NCBI RefSeq assembly: GCF_027460265.1
Contig: NZ_JAPZBC010000001.1
Location: 6,147,001 to 6,211,000 of the forward strand
From: Streptomyces sp. WMMC940
GTDB lineage: Bacteria > Actinomycetota > Actinomycetes > Streptomycetales > Streptomycetaceae
Direction: 5' to 3'
Length of the DNA stretch: 64,000 nt
Shown here: positions 38,522-47,986 of the stretch, one piece after another
How the letters are laid out: the number at the start of each line of letters is the position of its first letter
How positions within the stretch are numbered: position 1 is the stretch's first letter
Program-made: the position numbers and the translations under genes
Notes under the pieces: model-generated
Database searches by the model: none
What the model saw: the letters and a program-made list of their open reading frames with translations, nothing else
Told to the model about the DNA's origin: nothing

Positions 38522-39260
38522 GGATGAGTGTCCGGTTCGAAAGGGGGGTTGTTCTCACCCCGGCCAGGGCGGCATGGATCTCCGCACAGGCTGGGCGAGC
38601 CGGCATAGCTGGCCGCGCGGTACGCGACTCGGCACGAGTACGACCGAGCACGGCACCCCCCTACCGCGCCCCGCCACGGACCGTCGCGACGTCGGACCCC
38701 TCCCCAGGAGTCGCCTTTGATGGTCCGTTGCGGGCGGATGTACGACGGTATTGATGATTGGGACTGTATGACAAGACCTGGCCGTAGGGCGCACTTTTCT
38801 CCTTGTTCTGCCAGCGCGTGCTGAAATGCACAAACCTGTTATGCAATGCGGTGCCTGAGGGTCGGAAAGCAATCGCAGTGACGGCTGGGGTGGGCGCTTT
38901 TCGGACGGAGGGGTGCCGAGTCCGGGCCGGCCGTGCGGCGGGAGGGCGCGAAGGGCGCGTACGGGGCCGATCCGAGTGCCGCGAGCGCCGCTGCCGCGGT
39001 CCTCGGGCGGAAGTGCGGCGGGGTGTGCCGAACGGGGCGAGTTGGTGCCGGGAGATCATTCACACCGGCGTGTTTGCCCGGAGATTCGGCGGATTGCCGG
39101 AATGCTGGGACCCGTCTTGCCCGTCGTTCCGGACGGGTCGTCAAGAACCACTGCGTAACACCCCTGTTGTCCGGCCGCATTGTTTTTGGCATGAACACTT
39201 CCGGTGAACTAAGGGACATGCTACGACAGTTGAGCAGAGATCCTGCTAATGGGAGGTTCC
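38522..39260. other. Long divergent gene-free stretch (739 bases)
   Basis: I see no supportable gene on either strand. The composition changes: 38730-38880 and 39170-39240 are A/T-rich for this genome and probably hold promoters of the glycan operon and the SGNH esterase. Short frames are not conserved-looking. Confidence 0.4.
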
Positions 39261-40070
39261 ATGAAACTGTCCCGAATCGCGGCATTCTCGTCCTCACTCC
39301 TCATCGGCGCCGCCCTCGCCCTCACCGGCGCGGGCCCGGCCCAGGCCGCCCAATCCGCGGCCGTCGTCGACTACGTGGCCCTCGGCGACTCGTACTCGTC
39401 GGGTCTCGGCGCCGGCGCCTATCTGGTCGACAGCGGCTCGTGCAAGCGCACCAACCGCGCCTACCCCGCCCTCTGGGCGGCCGCCAACTCACCCTCGTCG
39501 TTCGCCTTCACGGCCTGCTCGGGCGCTCGTACGGGTGATGTCCTGGCCGGCCAGCTCGCCCCCCTCAACTCCGGTACCGACCTCGTGTCCATCACGATCG
39601 GCGGCAACGACGCGGGCTTCGCCGACGTGATGACGACGTGTGTCCTGCAGTCCGAGAGCACCTGCGTCGCCCGGGTCCAGGAGGCCAAGCGCTTCGTGGA
39701 CACGACCCTCCCGGCCCGGCTCGACTCGGTGTACTCGACCATCAGGTCCAAGTCGCCGTCCGCGCGGGTCGTCGTCCTCGGCTATCCCCGCTTCTACAAG
39801 CTCAACGGCAGCTGCATCGCCGGACTCACCGAGAAGGAGCGCGCCGCGATCAACAGCGGAGCCGACCATCTCAACGCGGCGATCGCCAAGCGCGTCGCCG
39901 ACCACGGCTTCACCTTCGCGGACGTCGTGCCGTCCTTCACCGGGCACGAGATCTGCTCGGGCGCCTCGTGGCTGCACAGCGTCAACTGGCTGAACATCGG
40001 CGAGTCGTACCACCCGACCGCCTCGGGACAGTCCGGCGGCTATCTGCCGCCGTTCCGGTCGGCGGCCTGA
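39261..40070 (+). CDS. Secreted SGNH/GDSL esterase or phospholipase
   Basis: 269 residues from the second ATG, which follows GGGAGG; an ATG four codons earlier would put the ribosome site inside the gene. Signal peptide about 1-30 (KLSRIAAFSSSLLIGAALAL, AQAA cleavage). SGNH blocks: block I ALGDSYSSG (nucleophile Ser), Gly of block II in ACSGART, block III TIGGNDAG (Asn), block V SYHPTASGQ (His). Disulfide candidates: SCKRT/ACSGA, TTCVL/TCVAR and SCIAG/ICSGA. Close to characterised streptomycete SGNH esterases as I remember them. Acts on acyl esters outside the cell. Confidence 0.9.
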   Translation: MKLSRIAAFSSSLLIGAALALTGAGPAQAAQSAAVVDYVALGDSYSSGLGAGAYLVDSGSCKRTNRAYPALWAAANSPSSFAFTACSGARTGDVLAGQLAPLNSGTDLVSITIGGNDAGFADVMTTCVLQSESTCVARVQEAKRFVDTTLPARLDSVYSTIRSKSPSARVVVLGYPRFYKLNGSCIAGLTEKERAAINSGADHLNAAIAKRVADHGFTFADVVPSFTGHEICSGASWLHSVNWLNIGESYHPTASGQSGGYLPPFRSAA

Positions 40071-40366
40071 CCGGCCCCATCCGGGTACGAGGGCCGACCC
40101 GGTGAGGACGGCGTGCCCGAGGAGGACTCCTCATCGCACCTCACCGAGAACGCCACCCACTCCGACCGTGCCGCGACCGGACTCCTGATCTCCACCCGGA
40201 TCCGGTCGTGGTGCACCGCGCCCTCGGGGTACGTCGGTTCCACATGACTCCCACGACGCCCCCTCGCCCGAGGGAGGTCGAGCGTATTCCAGCCCCCGTC
40301 GCAACCCCGGCCGCTTCCGGTCACCCAGGGGTACCCCACGGAGACCGGAGTGCTTCCGACGGTCAC
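40040..40366 (-). CDS. Possible small hypothetical protein or gene remnant
   Basis: 108 codons from GTG. Codon third positions are strongly G/C and the sequence is protein-like: STPVSVGYPWVTGSGRGCDG, then VEPTYPEGAVHHDRIRVEIR. This differs from the Arg/Pro-rich shadow frames around it. The frame is open further upstream (to about 40500) without a start codon, so the true 5' end may be lost. It overlaps the esterase gene tail-to-tail by 31 bases. No family recognised. The remaining gap to 40693 shows nothing else. Confidence 0.3.
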   Translation of the reverse strand: MTVGSTPVSVGYPWVTGSGRGCDGGWNTLDLPRARGRRGSHVEPTYPEGAVHHDRIRVEIRSPVAARSEWVAFSVRCDEESSSGTPSSPGRPSYPDGAGQAADRNGGR

Positions 40367-40693
40367 CGTCGTCCGGAACGCCGGGGCCCGGGCCCCGGCC
40401 GGGAGGCACGCCCCGCGGTGCTCCGAGCGGATCGCGTGGACCCGTGCGCGTAGGCTGCGCGCCGGCCGTTCGGTGGGCGAAGGGCCGCCGCCGGTCGCCG
40501 TGGACCCGGCGTCGTCCGACGCCGAAGGGCCCCAACGGGGCGCCGCGGGCCCGGACGCGGGACCGCCCCCGCCCTCCGCGGCGCCGGTCCCCGATCCGCC
40601 GTCCGCCCCTGCGCTGTTCGTCCCGCGGCCCCGCCGTTCGCGCTCCCGCTCCCGTTACCGTCGTCGAGCAGGGGGTTGGCGAGACCCCTTGTC

Positions 40694-42511
40694 TCAACTC
40701 ATCGCTCCCGCGGCCCCTCTGAGCGCCAATCCGCAGCCCAGGACGACCACGGTGAGCGCCGTGCCGATCGGTGCCGAACGCTGGACGAGGCCGGCCAGCC
40801 GCCCGGCAGCCCGCCGTCGTGCCAGGCGCGCCGTGATCCGGCCCCCGAGCCGCACGACGGCGAATCCGGCCGCGGTGAGGGTGAGGGCCAGCCCCGCACC
40901 GTACGCGACGACGAGGAGCAGCCCGAACCAGGCGTGGCCGAGTGCCGCGGCACCGACGAGTACGACCACGGCGGAGGGGCTGGGGACGAGGCCGCCGGCC
41001 AGACCGAGCAGGATGCTGCGGCGCAGTGGCCGCTGCCGCTCGGAGCCGCGGGCGGTGCGGTGCCCGTCGCCGATGACGGGGCGCCCGTGCACTGCGCCGT
41101 GGTGTTCGTGTGCCGGTTCGTGGTGGTGCCCGTGCGCCTGCTCGTGTGCCGGTTCGTGGTGGTGCTCGCGCGCCGGCTCGTGTCCCGGCTCGTGGTGCCC
41201 GTCCCCGTGTTCGTGTTGGTGCCCGTGTTCGTGCGCGTGCTTCCGGGCGCCGGCGTGGACAGGCTCGTGACCGTGGTCATGAGCGTGGCCGTGGCCGTCG
41301 TCGGGGGAGTGCGTGTGCGTGTGCGTACGGAAGCGTCCGCCGCCGAGCCAGTGGACGTGCGTGTGCCCGCGCCCGTGCGCCCGGTCCTGCCACGCCCGCC
41401 GCGCCAGCAGCGCACCCGCCACCGCGACCAGGATCCCGCTCGCCACGCCCAGCCAGCCGACGACGGCCGGTGTGACGGCCGACCCCGCGACGATCAGGGC
41501 GCCCAGGGCGAGGACGCCGAGGGTGTGGGTGACGGTCACCGAGGCGCCGAGCGCCAGTACCTCCCGCAGCGAGTTCCGGCCGCCCGCCGCTGCCGCCGCG
41601 GCCATCAGGGTCTTCCCGTGGCCGGGGGCGAGCGCGTGCAGGGCCCCGAGTCCCAGGGCGACGACCAGGGCGAGCGCCCCGAACGGCACGGTGAGATCGC
41701 GCCGTTCGACCAGACCCGTCAGGGCCTGGGTCCAGCGGTCGACCCCGCGCGGCAGCACGGACGGGGGCGCCGCCGCTGTCGCCTCGCCGAGCGCGGGCCC
41801 GCCGGGTGCGGCCGTGAGCCGGGCCGAGGTGCGGGCCGGCGGGGACTCCAGCAGCCGCTGCGGGTAGCTGGACAGCCGGCGCGAGACGGACTCGCCGGGT
41901 ACGTCGGACGATGCCAGTGTCGTGCGGTCGCCGCGTGCCGTGATCTCCCGCCAGCCGGCACCCTCGCCGGGGGCGGCCGTGAACGACACGTCCGTCCTGC
42001 CGCCCGGCAATGGCGCGCGCATCGCGCACTCGACGCGGAGGGTGGGCAGCCCGGCCTGGCCGGGCCGGACGGAGGCGCGCGCCGGTCCGGTTTCGAGCGG
42101 TACGGCCCGGCCGTCCACGAGCAGCCGGGCCTCGCGCGCCACGACGGCGCAGCGGTCCTCCGCCCAGGCCGCGAGCACGGCGGGCGCCATCTCCCGCGGC
42201 CGGATGCGCGCGGTCGGGATCTCCGCGAGGTCCTCGACGTGGTCGACGCGCAACTCCCGCTCGGCGACGACGAGTCCGTCGTAGCGGTTCACGGAGAAGT
42301 TCCCCAGCGGGTGGGCCGCGGCCGGCGCGGCCGTCCCGGCGAGCAGGGCGGCCGTCCCGGCCGCCACCAGAAGCGCGGTCCGGACCGCGTGCCCCGGGCC
42401 GCGCCCCCGTACGCCCTCCGGACCTCCGGGTGCCGCCCGTTCATGCGCTGCTCGTTCCTTCCCGGGGCATGTTGAGACGGGCCGGTCCGGCCGGGAACAC
42501 CCGGCACGCAC
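40694..42511 (-). CDS. NicO/RcnA-type nickel-cobalt (metal) transporter with His-rich loop
   Basis: 605 residues from GTG at 42511 after AAGGGGGGA; this gives ~48 residues before the hydrophobic segment, so a later GTG is possible. After a signal-like segment (LLVAAGTAALLAGTAAPAAA) comes an external domain beginning HPLGNFSVNRYDGLVV (about 75-290). The transporter part follows with the NicO motif LHALAPGHGKTLMAAAA and six or so membrane segments. Between them is a ~90-residue loop with more than 30 histidines, a metal-sensing or buffering element. It likely exports Ni or Co, or other divalent metal. Downstream partner of the TPR and DUF4331 genes. Confidence 0.82.
   Translation of the reverse strand: MRAGCSRPDRPVSTCPGKERAAHERAAPGGPEGVRGRGPGHAVRTALLVAAGTAALLAGTAAPAAAHPLGNFSVNRYDGLVVAERELRVDHVEDLAEIPTARIRPREMAPAVLAAWAEDRCAVVAREARLLVDGRAVPLETGPARASVRPGQAGLPTLRVECAMRAPLPGGRTDVSFTAAPGEGAGWREITARGDRTTLASSDVPGESVSRRLSSYPQRLLESPPARTSARLTAAPGGPALGEATAAAPPSVLPRGVDRWTQALTGLVERRDLTVPFGALALVVALGLGALHALAPGHGKTLMAAAAAAGGRNSLREVLALGASVTVTHTLGVLALGALIVAGSAVTPAVVGWLGVASGILVAVAGALLARRAWQDRAHGRGHTHVHWLGGGRFRTHTHTHSPDDGHGHAHDHGHEPVHAGARKHAHEHGHQHEHGDGHHEPGHEPAREHHHEPAHEQAHGHHHEPAHEHHGAVHGRPVIGDGHRTARGSERQRPLRRSILLGLAGGLVPSPSAVVVLVGAAALGHAWFGLLLVVAYGAGLALTLTAAGFAVVRLGGRITARLARRRAAGRLAGLVQRSAPIGTALTVVVLGCGLALRGAAGAMS
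41106..41165 (-). repeat. 24-bp direct repeat inside the His-rich loop
   Basis: A perfect 24-base repeat (41106-41129 and 41142-41165, period 36) encodes the repeated HEPAHE/HHH peptide. It shows how the loop grew by in-frame duplication. Confidence 0.85.
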
Positions 42512-42996
42512 TCCCCCCTTGCCCCTCGGGCACGGGAGGTGCCGCCTCACGGCGTTGCCGGTCGTGGGCGCGGCCCGCCGCGCTCTCCTTCCTCCGCCTG
42601 GCGACCGCACGCACCGCACGCCCCCGCCCGGCGGGCGGACGACGAAGCTCTCGAAGCACGCCCCGGTGCCGGAGGTCCCCAGCCGCGACCCGGACGCGCG
42701 TTCGCGCACGACGCGTTCCCGCGCTGCCCGTACGGGCCTCCTCGGGCCCGGCGCTCGCTCGCGCCGCGGGCTGGCGGGGCCTCCCGGCCGCGGCGCGGAC
42801 GTACGGCCGATCGCCGTCGGCGCGGGGCGTGGGCGAGGGATGGTCGTCGCCCGCCGCTCTGGAGCCGGGTGCTCCGCCGTGACCCGCACAGCCCGAGCCG
42901 CGCCGGGCGTGCGGACGCGGGCCAGGCATCCCCGTGCCCCGGCGGTCAGGGCCAGGACCGCGAGCAGTGCCGCGAGGGTGTTCGACAACGGGTCGG
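42512..42996 (-). other. Spacer between TPR gene and metal transporter, open in the transporter frame
   Basis: 485 bases in which no conserved protein is seen. A frame starting at ATG 43000, overlapping the TPR stop (ATGA), encodes a short hydrophobic start (MTDPLSNTLAALLAVLALTA). It then continues as Arg/Pro/Gly-rich sequence in frame with the transporter without a stop. It could be a small coupled membrane peptide gene whose stop was lost, or chance in GC-rich DNA. Confidence 0.3.
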
Positions 42997-44313
42997 TCAT
43001 GATGCCTCCAGACCGTCGAGCGCCCGGCGCGCCTCGCGCGCGCCGATGGGGGAGAAGGCGGGATTGAGCGCCAGGGCACGGGTCAGCGAGGCACGCGCGG
43101 CGGCCCGCTCGCCCGCGGCGAGTTCGATCATGCCGCGGTGATAGAGGAAGGCCGCGTCCCGGTAGCCCGTCGCGGTCGCCGCCCGCGCGTGGGGGAGGGC
43201 CTCCTCGGAGCGTCCTGCGCGATACAGCGCCCAGGCGAGGGCGTCCTCGGTGTGCACGGTGCGGCGGCGCTGCCATTCGGCGCGCGCCGAGCGCAGGGCC
43301 TCGGCGCGGTCGCCGTGGTCGGCGGCGGCGAGGGCCGTGTCCAGGTCCGGGTTCACGCCGCCCGCCCTGGCGAGCCCCGTCCAGGTGCCGAGCACCTCGT
43401 ACTGGCGGCGGGCGGGCTCCGGCCGGCCGCTCGCCTCGTACAGCTCTCCGAGCGCGACCAGCCGCCCCGGCAGCGGGGACCGGGCGACGATGGCCTCGAA
43501 CTCCGCTGTGGCGGGGGCGAGTTCGCCCTTGCCGGCGAGCGCCCGCGCCCGGCACTCCCGTGCCTCCAGGTTGTCCGGCTCGGCCTTCAGGGCCCGGCCG
43601 CACTGCCGCAGGGCCTCGTCGTAGCCGCCCTGGGACCAGGCGAGCCGGCCGAGCGCCGTCGCCGTGTAGGCGATGTCGCTCCGGGTGCTCGCCGAGTCCC
43701 GGGCCAGTTCCAGCACGCGCCGTGCCTCCTTGGTGTCCCCGCGCAGCTCCCGTACGTAGGCGAGTCGGGTGAACACCGGGATGCCCGGCCGGCGGGCGTC
43801 CGCTTGGCGTGCCGCGTCCAACGCCGCCGGATAGCGGCCGAGTTCGACGAGCGCGTCGATCCGCACGGCCAGACCGCGCTCGCTGTACGGGTTGACGGCG
43901 AGCGCCCGGTCGGCGTCCCGGAGCGCCGCCGGGAAGTCGTGCCGGGCCGCCGCGAGGGCCGCCCGGCCGGCGAGAGCTTCGGCGTTGCCGTCGGGCCGCA
44001 GCCGCAGGGAGCGGGCGAACGCCTCCCCGGCCCGGGGGTACCGCGAAGGATCGCCGCTCACCCTGGCCTCCTCCACGTACGCCGCACCGAGCGACGCCCA
44101 GGCGCCCGCGTCCTTGGGCTGCGCCCTCAGATGGGCCTGGAGGGTGCGCACCCCCTGCCCGGGAGCCGTCCCGGGGGCCACCGCCCCCGCGGCGGCCGGG
44201 GCCGCGGGCACCTCGTCCGGGCCGCCGAGCACCGCTCCCGCGGCGGTCAGCACGCAGGCCAGTCCCACGATCCCGGCCCCGAGGCGCCACACGGACCGCG
44301 TGGCCCGCTTCAT
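42997..44313 (-). CDS. TPR repeat protein linked to DUF4331
   Basis: 438 residues from ATG overlapping the DUF4331 stop (ATGA). The N-terminal membrane segment (RSVWRLGAGIVGLACVLTAAG) is followed by an Ala/Pro linker and about nine tetratricopeptide repeats (75-435), e.g. AGAWASLGAAYVEEAR, ALRDADRALAVNPYSERGLA and AALARSLTRALALNP-like units. It is presumably membrane-anchored outside or at the surface, a scaffold for the DUF4331 protein. The conserved neighbourhood DUF4331-TPR-NicO suggests one system, function unproven. Confidence 0.85.
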   Translation of the reverse strand: MKRATRSVWRLGAGIVGLACVLTAAGAVLGGPDEVPAAPAAAGAVAPGTAPGQGVRTLQAHLRAQPKDAGAWASLGAAYVEEARVSGDPSRYPRAGEAFARSLRLRPDGNAEALAGRAALAAARHDFPAALRDADRALAVNPYSERGLAVRIDALVELGRYPAALDAARQADARRPGIPVFTRLAYVRELRGDTKEARRVLELARDSASTRSDIAYTATALGRLAWSQGGYDEALRQCGRALKAEPDNLEARECRARALAGKGELAPATAEFEAIVARSPLPGRLVALGELYEASGRPEPARRQYEVLGTWTGLARAGGVNPDLDTALAAADHGDRAEALRSARAEWQRRRTVHTEDALAWALYRAGRSEEALPHARAATATGYRDAAFLYHRGMIELAAGERAAARASLTRALALNPAFSPIGAREARRALDGLEAS

Positions 44314-45839
44314 GACCACCTGCCGCGCCGGCGCGTACGCCACCAGGCGAGGCCGATTCCGACGAGCACGACGCCCGCGCCGGCGGCGCCCGCGGAGAGC
44401 GCCAGCACCGTGCGGTCGTCCGCGGCGCTGCCCGACGTCAGCTCCGCGCCGCCGTCGAGCTGGCTGCGGTTGCCGGCGGCCTCCGCCAGGGGCCCGTCGG
44501 AGCCCGACGTCGGCAGCGCCACATACGGGAAGGACTTCTCGAACTCCACGTCGTTCTCGTCCACGGCGTCGCCCAGGTCGTTCTTCTTCCCGACGAGCTC
44601 GCCCTCGACGACCTGGAGCGCGATGTCCAGGACGTCGTCGGTCAGCCGGCGTCCGTTCGGGAAACCCGCGTTGTCGCCGTCCAGCACGCCGAGCCGCTTC
44701 GGCTCGCCGGTGGGCGGCACGGCCGTGTTCAGACGCAGTGCCTCGGCGGGCCGGACGCCCGGCGGCTGGTTGAGGTCCTTGACGCCGGTGAGGAACACCG
44801 ACACGAGGTCGTCCCGCGGCTCCTCGGGCGCTTCGATCTTGTAGATGCCCTCGATGAGCTTCGGCAGCTCCGGGTTGGTGACGGACGTGAGGAAGTCGGC
44901 GTCGTTCCAGGGCGACGAGGCGTTGAACCTGTCCTTGTCCTTGAGCGGGATGACCACTTCGTTCACCAACGGCATGCCCAACCGGGAGACCTGCGTCCAG
45001 TCGCCGCTCGCGCTCTTGCGGTGCGTGGTCGACCAGATCCCGACCACCGGCTGCCCCGCGGACTGCCGGATGTGCTCGGAGGGCACCTGCAGGGCGATGC
45101 TGTTGACGTTGTAGCCCTTCAGGGTGTCGCGGCCGACCTCGGACAGGTCGCCGCCGTACAGCAGGTCGAACACCCGCAGGTCGAGGAAGAACGGGTCGTC
45201 GGCCTGGCCGGCGAAGACCGTGGTGCCGTCCTTCAGCTCGCGCACGGCCTCCTTGCGGAGCTTCGCGTAGTCCGGCATGGACGCCTTGCCCACGTTCGAC
45301 GGGGCGACCGGCACATCGTTCGCGATCTTCGTGGTGGAGATCACATGCTGGTCCCGGAGCCGCATCATCTCCAGGTCGTAGGTCTGGGTGATGTTGAGGT
45401 CCGGGTCGTCCAGGCTGGTCACCGGGCCCGTGTTGAACAGGAACGTGTCACCGTTCTTGATCTGGTCGTGGAAGGTCCAGCGGTAGAGCAGGTCGCCCTG
45501 GGCGTCGCCGTCGGAGTCGATGTGGATGTCGTAGCGGGCGTCGTCCGCGAAGCGGTAGAAGTTCGGTCCGCCCGCCGGCTCCTCGAACGGCAGCCAGTTC
45601 GCGACGATCGTCGTGGTGTCGGGCCGGTCGGGGCTGACGAACGCGTACACGTCCGTCGTGTCGTACTGCGGCTGTCCGGAGATGAGCGGAGCCTCGCGGT
45701 GGCTGGACGCGTTGGCGGCGCCCGGCGCGAGCGCGGAGCTCACTCCGGCGGCCGCGAGCCCCCCTGCCGCCAGCGCACCACAGACGAGCGAGGCGAGGTT
45801 TCTGCGCCCCCGTGTGCTCCTGATGAGATGAGAGAACAT
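44310..45839 (-). CDS. DUF4331 family secreted/membrane-anchored protein
   Basis: 509 residues from ATG. Signal peptide about 1-45 (LASLVCGALAAGGLAAAGV, NASSHREAP after cleavage). The DUF4331 hallmark SSHREAPLISGQPQYDTTDVY leads a large beta-rich domain with DIHIDSDGDAQGDLLYRWTF, PNERGMPLVNEVVIPLKDKDRFN-like and LTDDVLDIAL blocks. A C-terminal hydrophobic segment followed by WWRTRRRGR anchors it in the membrane. Function is unknown in the family. First of a three-gene overlapping set with the TPR protein and the metal transporter. Confidence 0.88.
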   Translation of the reverse strand: MFSHLIRSTRGRRNLASLVCGALAAGGLAAAGVSSALAPGAANASSHREAPLISGQPQYDTTDVYAFVSPDRPDTTTIVANWLPFEEPAGGPNFYRFADDARYDIHIDSDGDAQGDLLYRWTFHDQIKNGDTFLFNTGPVTSLDDPDLNITQTYDLEMMRLRDQHVISTTKIANDVPVAPSNVGKASMPDYAKLRKEAVRELKDGTTVFAGQADDPFFLDLRVFDLLYGGDLSEVGRDTLKGYNVNSIALQVPSEHIRQSAGQPVVGIWSTTHRKSASGDWTQVSRLGMPLVNEVVIPLKDKDRFNASSPWNDADFLTSVTNPELPKLIEGIYKIEAPEEPRDDLVSVFLTGVKDLNQPPGVRPAEALRLNTAVPPTGEPKRLGVLDGDNAGFPNGRRLTDDVLDIALQVVEGELVGKKNDLGDAVDENDVEFEKSFPYVALPTSGSDGPLAEAAGNRSQLDGGAELTSGSAADDRTVLALSAGAAGAGVVLVGIGLAWWRTRRRGRWS

Positions 45840-46120
45840 GTCGGTCCCGTCTCCTGTCGTGGACTCTCGTCGGCCGCGCGGACCGTCGTGAACGAGACGG
45901 TCCTTGCTGCCTGGTGACAGGTGTTCGGGGCGGTGCGGCCGGAGGTTTGGTCCCGGATTCGAGGCTGTCCAACTCGCCCTGGAATCAGGAGGATTCGCTG
46001 AGTAGTCGTCAACCCCCGTACGTGTGTGCTGAATCGCTCAGGCGGGATACACGAGTGTGAGGCAGGGGCGATAGGGTTAATCTGCCCGGGCCGGGTGCCC
46101 TCGTACGGGTGGGGAGTGAC

Positions 46121-46387
46121 ATGGAACAGATAACGATGCGCAGCAGGGCGCGGGTCCCTGCGATCACCTGCGGGACGAGCGCGACCAGTTCGCGTCTCGA
46201 CCGCCATCTCGCGGTACTCGGCGGACCCGCCGTGCCACCGCGTGAGGCGGCCGAGGCGACGACCCTCATGCGTGAGCTGACGACGCGTGATGTCGCGCAC
46301 AGCCGCGGCAGCAAGAGCGCGCGCGTCTCGCTCTTCGCACCGCTCCGGCGACTGCGCCGCTCGCTGTTCGGCAGCCGGGGCCATTGA
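46121..46387 (+). CDS. Conserved small streptomycete protein of unknown function
   Basis: 88 residues from ATG (MEQITMRSRARVPAITCG) with GGGGAG upstream. Basic, with an ELTTRDVAHSRGSKSARVSL segment and a C-terminus rich in Arg, Leu and Phe (FAPLRRLRRSLFGS). No membrane segment or known domain. The DNA just upstream (GCGATAGGGTTAATC at about 46067) is a plausible -10 region. Divergent from DUF4331. I recall near-identical small proteins in other streptomycetes but cannot verify it here. Confidence 0.7.
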   Translation: MEQITMRSRARVPAITCGTSATSSRLDRHLAVLGGPAVPPREAAEATTLMRELTTRDVAHSRGSKSARVSLFAPLRRLRRSLFGSRGH

Positions 46388-46646
46388 CCGGCGGGGTGGC
46401 CGGACGGCGGCCCGGGCACGCGTGACCGTTCACGCGCACCCGTCCCCCTCGCTCCCGCCCGGACACCGTAGGTCCGACCACCCCGCCGAGCCCTACCTCC
46501 TGTCGCGTGCGTGCGGCCCCCGGCCCGGCCCCCCGGGGCCCGCGCGCCGGTGCCAGGGGCTCCCGTGCCCCACGCGGGCCCGGGGCACGACCGGCCGAGC
46601 GGTCGCGTCCCGTCCCGAAGCCGGGAAGCCGCCGTGAACATCCTTG

Positions 46647-47870
46647 TCACCCGAGGCGTTCGCCGCCCGGGGACTCCGTGGGAACGACCCCGCACCGGTG
46701 CAGCTCGGCGATGTCGTCGGCCGTCAGCCCCGCCTCGCGCAGCAGCGCGTCCGTGTGCTCGCCGAGCGCCGGGACGGCGCCCATGCCCGGCTCCGCGCCG
46801 CCCGGGAGGGTGATCGGGGGCAGCATCGCCCGCAGCGGGCCGACGGGGGTCGCGATGTCCCGCCAGCGGTCCCGGGCCTCCAACTGCGGATGGGCCGCCA
46901 GATCGGCCACGGTGTTGAGACGGGCGCAGGCGATCCCCGCCTCCTCCAGCGCCGCCACGGCGTCCGCCGTGTCCAGCCGGGCCAGCGCCTGGGCGACCAC
47001 CGCGTCCGTCCTCCCGCGGTTCGCCGTGCGCGCCTTGTTGGTCGCGAAGGCGGGATCGGCCGCCAGCTCCGGCCGGCCCAGCACCCGCTCGGCGAGTCGC
47101 TGCCACTCCCGATCGTTCTGGACCGACAGCAGTACCTGGCCCCCGTCGGCCGTGGGGTAGGCGTCGTAGGGCGCGATGACCGCGTGCGCCAGACCCGTGC
47201 GCTCCGGGGCGGCGCCCCCGTGCATCCCGTGGTGCAGGGGGTGCCCCATCCATTCCGCGAGCGACTCCAGCATCGAGATCTCCACCGGGCCGCCGCTTCC
47301 GGTCGTGCCTCGCCGCAGCAGGGCGGCCAGCACCCCCGAGAAGGCGTACATGGCCGCGGCGACGTCCGCCGCCGGGATGCCGGTCTTCACCGGCTGCTCC
47401 GCGGTGCCGGTCACGGACACCAGCCCGGCCTCGCACTGGACGAGCATGTCGTAGGCCCGCTTGTGCGCGTACGGGCCGGACGGCCCGTACCCCGAGATGT
47501 CCACCGCGACCAGCCGCGGGTGAGCGGCGCAGAGCGTGGCGGCGTCCAGCCCGAGCCGGGCGGCCGCGCCCTGGGCGAGGTTCTGCACGAAGACGTCGGC
47601 CCTGGCGATCAGCCGGCGGACCGCCGCCAGCCCCCGGGGGTCCTTGAGGTCCACGGCGAGGGACTCCTTGCCGCGGTTGCACCAGACGAAGTGCGAGGCG
47701 AGTCCGCCCGCCGCGGTGTCGTAGCCGCGGGCGAAGTCGCCGCCGTCGGGGCGTTCCACCTTGATCACACGGGCGCCGAGGTCGGCGAGCTGACGGGTCG
47801 CGAACGGAGCCGACACGGCCTGCTCGACGGCGACGACGGTGATGCCTTCCAGGGGCAGCGGCTGGCTCAT
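46647..47870 (-). CDS. CaiB/BaiF family CoA transferase
   Basis: 407 residues from ATG (MSQPLPLEGITVVAVEQAVSAP). Class III CoA transferase: N-terminal Rossmann part QLADLGARVIKVERPDGGDFARG, NRGKESLAVDLKDP, the catalytic Asp in HKRAYDMLVQCEAG, then AAMYAFSGVLAALLRR and a C-terminal QLEARDRW and LPGGAEPGMGAVPALGEHT. It moves CoA between organic acids, making an acyl-CoA for degradation. It is the last gene on the same strand after hmgA, gntR and the type ISP gene (116-base gap), so it could belong to aromatic-acid catabolism, but that is inference. Confidence 0.88.
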   Translation of the reverse strand: MSQPLPLEGITVVAVEQAVSAPFATRQLADLGARVIKVERPDGGDFARGYDTAAGGLASHFVWCNRGKESLAVDLKDPRGLAAVRRLIARADVFVQNLAQGAAARLGLDAATLCAAHPRLVAVDISGYGPSGPYAHKRAYDMLVQCEAGLVSVTGTAEQPVKTGIPAADVAAAMYAFSGVLAALLRRGTTGSGGPVEISMLESLAEWMGHPLHHGMHGGAAPERTGLAHAVIAPYDAYPTADGGQVLLSVQNDREWQRLAERVLGRPELAADPAFATNKARTANRGRTDAVVAQALARLDTADAVAALEEAGIACARLNTVADLAAHPQLEARDRWRDIATPVGPLRAMLPPITLPGGAEPGMGAVPALGEHTDALLREAGLTADDIAELHRCGVVPTESPGGERLG

Positions 47871-47986
47871 GGAAGCCGTTAATACCGTGTACGTACCACC
47901 TTTGTCACCCCGGTGCGGTCCACCGCCGGCGGGGAGGCGCCACCGGGTGTCCCCCCGCCCATTTCCGGGCCCGGACGGGACGCCCT

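Noticed and set aside
40694..44290. A single 1198-codon minus-strand frame
   Set aside because: It fuses the metal transporter with Arg/Pro-rich sequence and the antisense-frame shadow of the TPR gene, which is coding in another frame. Only the part up to 42511 is supported.
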